Assembly: GCA_964491665.1 (NCBI GenBank)
Contig: CAZBII010000188.1
Coordinates: forward strand, 1-8,738
Source of the DNA: Ch67 sp964491665
GTDB taxonomy: Bacteria > Pseudomonadota > Gammaproteobacteria > Pseudomonadales > Ketobacteraceae
Length of the DNA stretch: 8,738 nucleotides
Direction: 5' to 3'
Shown piece after piece: positions 1-6,563 of this stretch; within the stretch, counting starts at the first letter, position 1, and every line of letters begins with the position of its first letter. Below the pieces are notes generated by a model that was given only the letters and a program-made list of their open reading frames with translations, did no database searches and was not told the DNA's origin. The translations under genes were made by a program, and so were the position numbers.

Positions 1-1391
1 GGCTGGTCTTCCTCGTGGTTGGTGTTCGACAGGAACACGGAACCCAGCTTGTCGAAGCTCAGCTTGCCATCCGGCTTGGGATAGGTGATCGGGGTGAACT
101 GTGCAGCCGGCTTCAGGCAGGCGTAGTCCGGCGTGGTGTCGTGCAGTTCCACCGGCAGCTTGCCGCCAAAGATGTTCTGGTCGACGAAAACAAACGCGGC
201 GCCGATGAAGGTGCCGAACTTGTGCATGGCCGAGCCGAAGTTGCGGGCGCGGTGCAGTTCTTCGTACAGCCAGGAGTTCTGGAATTTGGTGGTGTAGCCG
301 GTCAGTTCCGCCGGTGCGTTGTCGCCCTGCAGCGCTTCCACGATGCTTTCCGCCGCCAGCATGCCGGACTTCATGGCGGTGTGGGTGCCCTTGATCTTGC
401 TGAAGTTCAGGGTGCCCGCGTCACAGCCGATCAGCAGACCGCCGGGGAAAGTCATCTTCGGCAGGGAATGCAGACCGCCTTTCACTACCGCGCGTGCGCC
501 ATAGGAAATGCGCTTGCCGCCTTCCAGTGTCTGCGCGAACACCGGGTGGTGTTTCAGGCGCTGGAATTCATCGAACGGGCTCAGGTACGGGTTGGTGTAG
601 TTCAGGTCGGTGATCAGACCCACCACTACCTGGTTGTTCTCGGTGTGGTAAAGGAAGAAGCCGCCGGTGGCGCCATTCTCGGCCAGCGGCCAGCCGGCGC
701 CGTGTACCACCAGACCCTGCTTGTGCTTGGCGGGATCGATGTCCCACAGTTCCTTGATGCCGATACCGTAATGTTGCGGGTCCTTGCCGGCATCCAGCTT
801 GAAATGCTGGATCAGCTGCTTGCCCAGGTGGCCGCGGCAGCCTTCCGCAAACAGGGTGTACTTGGCGTGCAGTTCCATGCCGGGCTGGTAGCTGGCTTTC
901 TGCTCGCCGTTGTGGCCCACGCCCATGTCGCCGGTGGCGATACCTTTCACGCGGCCGTCTTCATGGAACAGCACTTCGGCGGCGGCAAAGCCGGGGAAGA
1001 TTTCCACGCCCAGGTTTTCAGCCTGCTGCGCCAGCCAGCGGCACACGTTGCCCAGGCTGACTATGTAGTTGCCATCGTTGTGCATGGGCTTGGGGATGGC
1101 GAAATGGGGGGTCTTGATGCCGTTGGTGGCATTGGTGAGGAAGTAGACTTCGTCTTCCTTCACGGGAACATTCAGGGGAGCGCCGAGTTCTTTCCAGTTG
1201 GGGAACAGCTCGTCCAGGGCGCGGGATTCGATAACGGCGCCGGACAGGATATGGGCACCGACCTCGGAGCCTTTTTCCACCACGCAAACCGAAATGTCGG
1301 CTGACAGCTGTTTCAGTTTGCAGGCCGCCGCCAGACCGGACGGGCCGGCACCAACGATGACTACATCATATTCCATCGAATCACGTTCCAT
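1..1391 (-). CDS. Electron transfer flavoprotein:ubiquinone oxidoreductase (ETF-QO), C-terminus cut off by the window edge
   Basis: Membrane-associated flavoprotein that takes electrons from reduced ETF, which collects them from acyl-CoA and amino-acid dehydrogenases, and passes them to ubiquinone. Reading the minus strand gives an uninterrupted frame of 463 codons. The N-terminus (residues 8-20, YDVVIVGAGPSGL) is a Rossmann FAD-binding loop, and E39 in VVEKG fits the ribose-binding acid. Further on come the family-typical stretches GGLQSLPKMTFPGG, LIGCDAGTLNFSKIKGTHTA and, at the edge, SNTNHEEDQ. The 4Fe-4S cysteine motif expected in the last roughly 90 residues lies outside the window, so cofactor completeness cannot be judged. 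Start: ATG at 1391 has GAGGAG upstream with good spacing; an in-frame ATG at 1376 is less well placed. It is divergent from glnS and has its own candidate promoter. The family assignment is very secure. Confidence 0.96.
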   Translation of the reverse strand, partial: MERDSMEYDVVIVGAGPSGLAAACKLKQLSADISVCVVEKGSEVGAHILSGAVIESRALDELFPNWKELGAPLNVPVKEDEVYFLTNATNGIKTPHFAIPKPMHNDGNYIVSLGNVCRWLAQQAENLGVEIFPGFAAAEVLFHEDGRVKGIATGDMGVGHNGEQKASYQPGMELHAKYTLFAEGCRGHLGKQLIQHFKLDAGKDPQHYGIGIKELWDIDPAKHKQGLVVHGAGWPLAENGATGGFFLYHTENNQVVVGLITDLNYTNPYLSPFDEFQRLKHHPVFAQTLEGGKRISYGARAVVKGGLHSLPKMTFPGGLLIGCDAGTLNFSKIKGTHTAMKSGMLAAESIVEALQGDNAPAELTGYTTKFQNSWLYEELHRARNFGSAMHKFGTFIGAAFVFVDQNIFGGKLPVELHDTTPDYACLKPAAQFTPITYPKPDGKLSFDKLGSVFLSNTNHEEDQ

Positions 1392-1481
1392 AGCGCGTCT
1401 CCTCTGGCATGCTCATGGATAGGATTGGGAAGGCGGCTGGCGGCAACTGCCAATGCGCCCGCAAGAAATTCAAACGGGCGT

Positions 1482-1510
1482 ATTATATGTAAGCGGCGGA
1501 ACAAAACCAA
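1482..1510 (-). promoter_or_regulatory. Predicted sigma-70 promoter of the ETF-QO gene
   Basis: On the minus strand, TTGGTT (1510-1505) is followed by exactly 17 bases and a perfect TATAAT (1487-1482). Transcription would begin near 1475, giving an untranslated leader of about 84 bases ahead of the start at 1391. The -10 is consensus; the -35 matches only its first three bases. Prediction from sequence only. Confidence 0.6.
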
Positions 1511-1541
1511 TGAATTGCCGAACGTGCACCAGCGGCCCGGT

Positions 1542-1589
1542 GGTCAATGACCGTAACCGGCTGACCGCAAAGGTCAATTCTGCCTGACC
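1542..1589. promoter_or_regulatory. Cluster of five GGTCA/TGACC half-sites, possible operator
   Basis: The palindrome GGTCAATGACC occupies 1542-1552. It is followed by TGACC (1562-1566), GGTCA (1572-1576) and TGACC (1585-1589). Five copies of one pentamer, on both strands, within 48 bp is far more than chance would give. The cluster begins about 32 bp upstream of the predicted -35 of the ETF-QO promoter, a natural place for a regulator. The GGTC-N3-GACC spacing differs from the GGTC-N1-GACC core of E. coli FadR sites as I recall it, so I do not name a regulator. Confidence 0.4.
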
Positions 1590-1783
1590 ACAGGCGCGGG
1601 CAGGGGCTGGAAACGGGGTGCGCTATGGTACCCGCATTCGCCGCAGGCATAAACCGTTCTGAAAGGGAGATTCGCTTCCGAATGTAACGCTACCACCTGC
1701 GCCGCCAGTTGGGTTGCCGTGCCGATTCCCCTATACTTACCGGCACTTTGCGCATCGACTTTTTCCCCAGGATTCAAAAACAA
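1574..1783 (-). CDS. Doubtful small ORF with one zinc-knuckle motif (69 aa)
   Basis: A minus-strand frame of 69 codons whose second half looks protein-like: an alanine-rich helix (TATQLAAQVVALHSEA, about residues 22-37), then VYACGECGYHSAPRF with C47, C50 and H53. Small zinc-ribbon proteins often have this shape (helix, aromatic, CxxCGxH). Against it: the only starts are TTG codons at the far end, with no ATG and no visible ribosome-binding site, and the frame runs straight through the predicted glnS promoter. It could be a decayed gene, a gene with an internal GTG start, or chance. Function unknown. Confidence 0.2.
   Translation of the reverse strand: MFLNPGEKVDAQSAGKYRGIGTATQLAAQVVALHSEANLPFRTVYACGECGYHSAPRFQPLPAPVVRQN
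1709..1737 (+). promoter_or_regulatory. Predicted sigma-70 promoter of glnS
   Basis: TTGGGT (1709-1714), a 17-base spacer and TATACT (1732-1737, five of six consensus bases). The start of transcription would fall near 1744, about 42 bases before the ATG at 1786. This placement rules out the longer reading frame that could otherwise begin at the TTG at 1714, because that codon lies within the promoter. Confidence 0.55.
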
Positions 1784-1785
1784 AC

Positions 1786-3474
1786 ATGAGCAAGCCCGAC
1801 AGCACTGCGTCCAGCCAGGCCCCCAGCCATTTCATCCGCCAGATCATCAGCAAGGACCTCGAAGCCGGCAAGAACGGCGGCCGCGTCGCCACCCGTTTCC
1901 CCCCCGAGCCCAATGGCTACCTGCACGTGGGGCATGCCAAATCCATCTGTCTTAACTTCACCCTGGCGCAGGAGTTCGGCGGCACCTGCAACCTGCGTTT
2001 CGACGACACCAATCCCGAAAAGGAAAGCCAGGAATACATCGACGCCATCCAGCGTGACGTGAAATGGCTGGGCTTTGCCTGGAACGGCAACATTCGCTAC
2101 GCCTCCGACTATTTCGACGCTCTCTACAACTACGCCGTCGACCTGATCAAACAGGGCAAGGCCTATGTGGATGAACTCACCGCCGACCAGATCCGCGAAT
2201 ACCGCGGCACCCTGAAAGAACCCGGCAAGGACAGCCCGTTCCGCAGCCGCAGCGTGGAGGAAAACCTGGCCCGCTTCGAGGACATGCGCTCCGGCAAGCT
2301 GGAAGAGGGCAAGGCCGTGCTGCGCGCCAAGATCGACATGGCGTCGCCCAACATCAACATGCGCGACCCGGTGATCTACCGCATCAAGAAAGCCCACCAT
2401 CACCAGACTGGTGACAAGTGGTGCATCTACCCCATGTACGATTACACCCACTGCATTTCCGACGCGCTGGAAGAAATCACCCATTCCATCTGCACGCTGG
2501 AGTTCGAGGATCACCGCCCGCTGTACGACTGGGTGCTGGATCAGCTCGACGTGCCCTGCCATCCGCAGCAGATCGAATTCGCTCGCCTGAACCTGAATTA
2601 CACCGTCACCAGCAAGCGCAAGCTGAAACAGCTGGTGGATGAAAAACACGTAACCGGCTGGGACGATCCGCGCATGCCCACCATCGCTGGCATGCGGCGT
2701 CGCGGCTTCACACCGGAATCCATCCGCCAGTTCTGCGAAATGATCGGCGTCACCAAGAGCGACAGCGTGGTGGACGTTGGTATGCTGGAATTCGCGCTGC
2801 GCGACGATCTGGACAAGCGCGCGCCCCGTGCCATGTGCGTGCTCAATCCGCTCAAGGTCACCATCACCAACTGGGACGCCGGCAAGCAGCAGATGCTGAC
2901 GATCCCGTCGCACCCGAAGGACGAATCCCTGGGTGTGCGGGAAATTCCCTTCACCCGCGACATCTACATCGACCAGACCGATTTCATGGAAAACCCGCCC
3001 AAGGATTTCAAGCGTCTGGTGCCGGGGGAAGAGGTGCGTCTGCGCGGTGCGTATGTGATCCGCTGTGACGAAGTGATCAAGGATGCCGCCGGCAACGTGA
3101 TCGAACTGAAATGCAGCCACGATGAAAACACCCTGGGCAAAAATCCCGAAGGCCGCAAGGTGAAAGGCGTGATTCACTGGGTGCCGGCGCAGGAATCCGT
3201 GCCGGTGCAGGTGCGTCTGTACGATCGCCTGTTCAACGACGAAAGCCCGGACGCCGGCGACAAGAACTTCCTCGACTTCATCAACCCCAACGCCTTGGTG
3301 GTGGTGGACAACGCCCGTGGCGAACCGTCACTGGCGAAAGCCACCAGTGCGATTGCGTTCCAGTTCGAGCGTGAAGGCTATTTCGTGAAGGATGATGTGG
3401 ACAGCACGGGCGGCAAGCTGGTGTTCAACCGCACCATCACCCTGCGGGATACCTGGGCGAAAATGCAGGGCTGA
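1786..3474 (+). CDS. glnS: Glutaminyl-tRNA synthetase (GlnRS)
   Basis: Class I aminoacyl-tRNA synthetase that charges tRNA-Gln with glutamine using ATP in the cytoplasm. The protein is 562 aa, close to the 554 aa of the E. coli enzyme. The catalytic core shows the HIGH-type signature as HVGH (residues 47-50, after PPEPNGYL) and RFDDTNP (71-77), the region holding the glutamine-site aspartate of E. coli. CIYPMYDYTHCISDA (213-227) is the second conserved active-site block. The KMSKS-type loop reads VTSKRK (274-279). The C-terminal anticodon-binding beta-barrels run to the end without truncation. Start: ATG at 1786, where homology begins (MSKPDS); the ribosome-binding site is weak (AGGA about 13 bases upstream). 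The gene is monocistronic in this window, with its own promoter upstream and a hairpin just past the stop. Confidence 0.98.
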   Translation: MSKPDSTASSQAPSHFIRQIISKDLEAGKNGGRVATRFPPEPNGYLHVGHAKSICLNFTLAQEFGGTCNLRFDDTNPEKESQEYIDAIQRDVKWLGFAWNGNIRYASDYFDALYNYAVDLIKQGKAYVDELTADQIREYRGTLKEPGKDSPFRSRSVEENLARFEDMRSGKLEEGKAVLRAKIDMASPNINMRDPVIYRIKKAHHHQTGDKWCIYPMYDYTHCISDALEEITHSICTLEFEDHRPLYDWVLDQLDVPCHPQQIEFARLNLNYTVTSKRKLKQLVDEKHVTGWDDPRMPTIAGMRRRGFTPESIRQFCEMIGVTKSDSVVDVGMLEFALRDDLDKRAPRAMCVLNPLKVTITNWDAGKQQMLTIPSHPKDESLGVREIPFTRDIYIDQTDFMENPPKDFKRLVPGEEVRLRGAYVIRCDEVIKDAAGNVIELKCSHDENTLGKNPEGRKVKGVIHWVPAQESVPVQVRLYDRLFNDESPDAGDKNFLDFINPNALVVVDNARGEPSLAKATSAIAFQFEREGYFVKDDVDSTGGKLVFNRTITLRDTWAKMQG

Positions 3475-3485
3475 CAGTTCAAACG

Positions 3486-3516
3486 GGAAAAGCGCTATTT
3501 CATGTAGCGCTTTTCC
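3486..3516. terminator. Hairpin between convergent genes, probable bidirectional terminator
   Basis: A perfect 12-bp inverted repeat, GGAAAAGCGCTA (3486-3497) and TAGCGCTTTTCC (3505-3516), with a 7-base loop. It has a GC core with an A-run on one side and a T-run on the other, so it can act as a rho-independent terminator in both directions. It ends glnS (stop at 3472-3474) and also the minus-strand gene, whose last codons and TAG stop (3497-3495) lie inside the stem and loop. Confidence 0.75.
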
Positions 3517-3971
3517 ACCTCCTGCAGCGCCTGACCCGAGCCGGCCAGCGCTTCCTTGTATTCAGTACCATCCGGCAGGCGGATCACCAGCCGGCTGCCT
3601 TTCTTGAGCCCCTCCCACTGGCGCACGTCCAGCTCGGTGGACACGTACAGCTCCTTCTCGAAAATGTGACCCTGGGCGGTTCGGTAGTAGCGGTCCACTT
3701 CGATCGCCACGTCGATATAGGGGAACTCCGGTACCTTGCGATGCTTGTTCAGTTCGGTGAGCTGTTCGGCCTTGATGGGAATGATCAGCCGGCCCCACAC
3801 GGCCTGACCCGGCTTCAGATCCATGCGCAGGACCATCTGGTGATTGGGTGTAATGGCCAGCAGATCGCCGTTGTCCCAGCGGGTAGACCAGGCGCCGGCT
3901 GCCAGCAGCGGGGCTGAAACCAGCAGCAGAAGCAGTGAAAACAGGTATTGGAAAGCGGTCTTGCGCGGCAT
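3495..3971 (-). CDS. Small secreted protein of unknown function
   Basis: A 158-aa protein that I do not recognise. Residues 1-27 form a clear Sec signal peptide: MPRKTAF, then a leucine-rich core (YLFSLLLLLVSAPLLA) and an AGA signal-peptidase site before W28, with no lipobox cysteine. The mature part of about 130 residues has no cysteine and no further membrane segment. It looks like a beta-rich periplasmic domain (VLRMDLKPGQAVWGRLIIPI, then FPYIDVAIEVDRYYRTAQG) with a charged C-terminal helix ending in KRYMK. Start: ATG at 3971 is preceded by GGAGAG at good spacing; the frame stays open to 4043, but that extension has no ribosome-binding site and would bury the signal peptide. It converges on glnS and diverges from ffs, so the context gives no functional hint. 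Confidence 0.85.
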   Translation of the reverse strand: MPRKTAFQYLFSLLLLLVSAPLLAAGAWSTRWDNGDLLAITPNHQMVLRMDLKPGQAVWGRLIIPIKAEQLTELNKHRKVPEFPYIDVAIEVDRYYRTAQGHIFEKELYVSTELDVRQWEGLKKGSRLVIRLPDGTEYKEALAGSGQALQEVEKRYMK

Positions 3972-4052
3972 GTTTTTCTCTCCGGAAAGGCACTCCATTG
4001 CATGCAGCATAGTCCAGCTTTGCCAAAATACCTGACCGTTCATGTGCTTGCC

Positions 4053-4081
4053 TTGAAATGCCGCACGAATTCAGGAATAAT
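4053..4081 (+). promoter_or_regulatory. Predicted sigma-70 promoter of ffs
   Basis: TTGAAA (4053-4058), a 17-base spacer and AATAAT (4076-4081). Transcription would start near 4088, leaving a leader of about 36 bases before the mature SRP RNA. Escherichia coli ffs also has a 5' leader, removed by RNase P, so the offset is reasonable. Confidence 0.5.
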
Positions 4082-4093
4082 CGCCGCTCTTTT

Positions 4094-4112
4094 CGGCATG
4101 CCAGCCATGCCG
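4094..4112 (+). repeat. Inverted repeat in the ffs leader
   Basis: CGGCATG (4094-4100) and CATGCCG (4106-4112) form a perfect 7-bp stem with a 5-base loop. It lies between the predicted transcription start and the mature 5' end of the SRP RNA. It may help set the processing site, or be a protein-binding site over the early transcribed region. It is not a terminator: no T-run follows in either direction. Confidence 0.5.
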
Positions 4113-4123
4113 GTCTGCGTAAT

Positions 4124-4233
<110 letters not shown>

Positions 4234-4370
4234 TCCAGCGCTACCCACTCTCTTCTCTCCTCTAATTTCAGATCTGTCCGACTTCTTGTCCTTCGTGGCC
4301 CAATCAGGTAATGCTGTGCGCTGGAGTTCACTCGTTACTGCTGCTGCCTTTGCCACCGGAGGGAAACACC

Positions 4371-5849
4371 ATGACTGCGCGCGCGAAAAAGCCGGACTTG
4401 TCCGCGACACCCCTGAGCCATGTCGGAGGGTTTGAGGCACTCAATGAAGAGTTCGATTACGTCATTCCGCTGTCCGAAGTCGAAGGTCACATCCCCGACG
4501 CGGTGCGCGGCACCTTTTTTCGCATTGGCCCCGGCCGCAATCGCATAGGAAAGCAGAAATTTGGCCACTGGTTCGACGGCGACGGCATGCTGCACGCGGT
4601 CAGCTTTACCGAGCGCGGCGTGGTGTATCGCAATCGTTATGTGCGCACTCCCAAGTATCTGGCGGAAACGCAGGCTCAGCGCATCGTCATGCGCAGTTTC
4701 GGCCACAATGCGCCGGGTGGTGTGCTGAAAAATGCAGGCCGTCTGCCGGCCAACTGCGCGAATACCAGCATGATCTATCACGGCGGCAAGCTGCTGGCGT
4801 TGTGGGAGGGCGGGCGGCCCTGGCAGCTGGACCCTGCCACGCTCGACACCATCGGTGAATACGATTACGACGGCAGGCTTGGCCGGTTCAGTTCGTTCAG
4901 CGCTCACGGCAAGGTCAACCCGCGCACGGGGGCGTATTACAACTTCGGCGTCCGGCCGCAGCTTACGTTGAGCGGCATGCTGAACGGCCGCGGCGCCATC
5001 GATCTCTACAAGGTCGCGCCGTCAGGGCATATCGTGCAGAAAGGTTCCATCGAGGTGGACTGCATCAGTTTCTGCCACGACTTTGCCCTCACCGAACATT
5101 ACATGGTGTTTTTCGTCTCGCCGATTGCGCTGAAATCGCCGCTGGCCTGGGTGGCAGGCTTGAAGTCGTTCGATGAATCGCTGGAGTGGCAGCCGGAGCT
5201 GGGGATGAAGATCTATGTGGTGCGCACGGCGGATTTCCGGCTGGAAAAAGTGCTGGAGGTTGAGCAGCCGTTCGTCGCGATCCACTATTCCAACGCCTGG
5301 GAGACGGAGGACGGCAGGATCGAGCTGGACCTGACGCGGTTCGAGGATTTCTCCGTGAATGAACTGCTGCGCAATGTGTTTTCGGCCAGCGGTGGCGGGG
5401 CGGGTGGCACGTTCTGGCGCTACTCGCTCGACCTGAAGCGCAGTCGCGTCGAAGGTAGGCCCTATGCGCAGGCTGTTTCCGGCGAGTTTCCGCAGTGGGA
5501 TCACCGCCGCACCACCCAGCCCACACGCTTCATGTACGCCGCCTGCATTCTGGGGGCGGATTCGGGCTTTTTCGACGGCCTGGAACGGATCGATACGCAG
5601 ACCGGCGAGGTGATATCCCGCGCGCTGCGGCCGAACTGTTTCACGTCGGAAGCCATTTTCATTCCGGCCGAGAAGGCTGGGCAGGAGGAGGACGGCTGGC
5701 TGGTGTGTGTGGTGTTCAATGCCGCCACCCGTCTGTCTGAAATTCTGCTGTTTGAGGCATCCACGCTGGAAGAAGTTGCCCGGATTCCGCTGCGCAATCA
5801 TGTACCTTACGGATTTCACTGCGGTTATTCGTCCCGCTCGTTTGTTTGA
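4371..5849 (+). CDS. Carotenoid cleavage oxygenase family protein
   Basis: Non-heme iron enzyme of the RPE65/apocarotenoid-oxygenase/lignostilbene-dioxygenase family, which cleaves a carbon-carbon double bond in carotenoids, apocarotenoids or stilbene-type aromatics with O2. The 492-aa length is usual for the family. All four iron-ligand histidines are visible: H179 (SAHGK), H236 (CHDF), H305 (AIHYSNAW) and H483 (YGFHCGY). So are three second-shell glutamates: E146 (LALWEGG), E372 (GEFP) and E427 (TSEAIF). The N-terminal blade signature GTFFRIGPGR and FDGDGMLHAV (68-77) also fit. There is no signal peptide, so it is probably cytosolic. Start: ATG at 4371 has GGAGGG seven bases upstream; the frame is open further 5' but has no such site. 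No carotenoid biosynthesis or phenylpropanoid gene lies nearby, so the substrate cannot be told. It sits between ffs and dnaX. Confidence 0.92.
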   Translation: MTARAKKPDLSATPLSHVGGFEALNEEFDYVIPLSEVEGHIPDAVRGTFFRIGPGRNRIGKQKFGHWFDGDGMLHAVSFTERGVVYRNRYVRTPKYLAETQAQRIVMRSFGHNAPGGVLKNAGRLPANCANTSMIYHGGKLLALWEGGRPWQLDPATLDTIGEYDYDGRLGRFSSFSAHGKVNPRTGAYYNFGVRPQLTLSGMLNGRGAIDLYKVAPSGHIVQKGSIEVDCISFCHDFALTEHYMVFFVSPIALKSPLAWVAGLKSFDESLEWQPELGMKIYVVRTADFRLEKVLEVEQPFVAIHYSNAWETEDGRIELDLTRFEDFSVNELLRNVFSASGGGAGGTFWRYSLDLKRSRVEGRPYAQAVSGEFPQWDHRRTTQPTRFMYAACILGADSGFFDGLERIDTQTGEVISRALRPNCFTSEAIFIPAEKAGQEEDGWLVCVVFNAATRLSEILLFEASTLEEVARIPLRNHVPYGFHCGYSSRSFV

Positions 5850-5893
5850 TCTGGTTCAGTTCGCATTCAGTCCCTGCCGCCATAATCGGGTCA

Positions 5894-5936
5894 GGTAGTT
5901 CCTGATAATGGGTAGTTCCTGATAATGGGTAGTTCC
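5894..5936. repeat. 17-bp tandem repeat upstream of the CigR-like gene
   Basis: Two perfect adjacent copies of GGTAGTTCCTGATAATG (5894-5910 and 5911-5927) are followed by the first nine bases of a third copy (5928-5936). Each full copy contains GATAAT, which resembles a -10 hexamer. The array ends 22 bases before the ATG of the next gene. No matching -35 is obvious at 17 bases, so a promoter role is only possible. Confidence 0.85.
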
Positions 5937-5958
5937 CGTGTTTGTCTGGAGGCGTGTC

Positions 5959-6492
5959 ATGCGGAGCAAGTCGAAATCAAAACAGATAGCCGGACTGCTT
6001 GCCGGAATGCTGGTGCTGGGCGGGGTGGAGGCGGCACCCGCCGGCGTCGGCTACAAGGAACAACATGAGGAGCAGCGCCGGGAGCGGTACGAGGAGCCGG
6101 GTCGGCGCCCGGACCTGCATCCCAGCAACGGCTTTCGCTACGACGAACGCCAGGTTCATGACCGGCGCGACGACCGGTATTACGTGGACGATCGCAAGCA
6201 CAGGAAGCCAAAACATCGCCGTCCGCCGGATGACTTCCGCGATGTCCGCATCCACATCCATGATCACCGCCACTATTTTGGCCGCGGCCCCGATGTGCGT
6301 ACCCGCGTCATCATCGTCAAGGGGCAGCCTTTGCCGAGGGGGTGGGGCCGGCCGATGACCCGCGAGCAGCTGCGCTACCTGCCGTATTATCACGGTTATG
6401 AATGGCGCCGGGTGGGAACAGACATGATTCTGGTGGAACTGGCTACCAACATAGTGCACGAAGTGCTGGTGGACGTGCTGCTGGATGATTAG
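5959..6492 (+). CDS. Exported histidine-rich protein with RcnB/CigR-like C-terminal domain
   Basis: A 177-aa protein with a basic N-terminus (MRSKSKSKQ), a hydrophobic stretch (IAGLLAGMLVLGGVEA, 10-25) and alanines suitable for signal-peptidase cleavage around 25-28, so probably periplasmic. Residues 30-107 are highly charged and rich in Arg, Asp and His, with the dense block HIHDHRH at 99-105. Residues 124-175 (PLPRGWGRPM, YLPYYHGYEWRRVGTDMILVE, then a hydrophobic IVHEVLVDVL end) match my recollection of the RcnB/CigR domain, whose members act in nickel/cobalt homeostasis (RcnB) or as anti-virulence regulators (CigR). Start: ATG at 5959 has GGAGG six bases upstream; a GTG at 5938 lies next to the repeat and is less likely. 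Which role applies here is not shown; the histidine block suggests metal binding. Confidence 0.75.
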   Translation: MRSKSKSKQIAGLLAGMLVLGGVEAAPAGVGYKEQHEEQRRERYEEPGRRPDLHPSNGFRYDERQVHDRRDDRYYVDDRKHRKPKHRRPPDDFRDVRIHIHDHRHYFGRGPDVRTRVIIVKGQPLPRGWGRPMTREQLRYLPYYHGYEWRRVGTDMILVELATNIVHEVLVDVLLDD

Positions 6493-6563
6493 CGGTTTAT
6501 CGGGGCGTTATCCCGTATTACACTGATCCCCTTTGCTTCCTCTGGTTACGCAAGCGGGATTTC

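Larger units (their letters stand above)
1392..1785. other. Divergent intergenic region between the ETF-QO gene and glnS
   Basis: This 394-bp stretch separates two divergently transcribed genes. It holds a minus-strand promoter near 1482-1510, a cluster of GGTCA/TGACC half-sites at 1542-1589, a plus-strand promoter near 1709-1737, and a poorly supported minus-strand reading frame at 1574-1783. I see no tRNA, no rho-independent terminator and no insertion sequence in it. Confidence 0.8.

Noticed and set aside
15..1304. Long plus-strand open frame of 429 codons opposite the ETF-QO gene
   Set aside because: It is the exact antisense register of the ETF-QO codons, which stays open because of high GC at third positions. 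Its translation resembles no protein I know, while the minus strand encodes an unmistakable enzyme.
2605..2622. Threonine in the GlnRS KMSKS-type loop (VTSKR instead of VMSKR)
   Set aside because: At first sight a changed catalytic loop, but the essential lysine and serine are kept, and as I recall Pseudomonas-type GlnRS has the same TVTSKRKL sequence, so it is a lineage feature.
1774..3177. Long minus-strand open frame of 467 codons opposite glnS
   Set aside because: Antisense shadow of glnS in the codon-aligned register; the plus strand carries all GlnRS motifs.
3972..4043. Sigma-54-like TTGGCA element upstream of the secreted-protein gene (minus strand)
   Set aside because: The required GG-N10-GC spacing is not present, and no good sigma-70 -10 lies at 17 bases from TTGGCA.
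4286..4314. TTGTCC with TAATGC as a promoter for the carotenoid oxygenase gene
   Set aside because: The -35 is fair but the -10 matches only two consensus bases at 17-base spacing, and other spacings are no better, so I do not call it.
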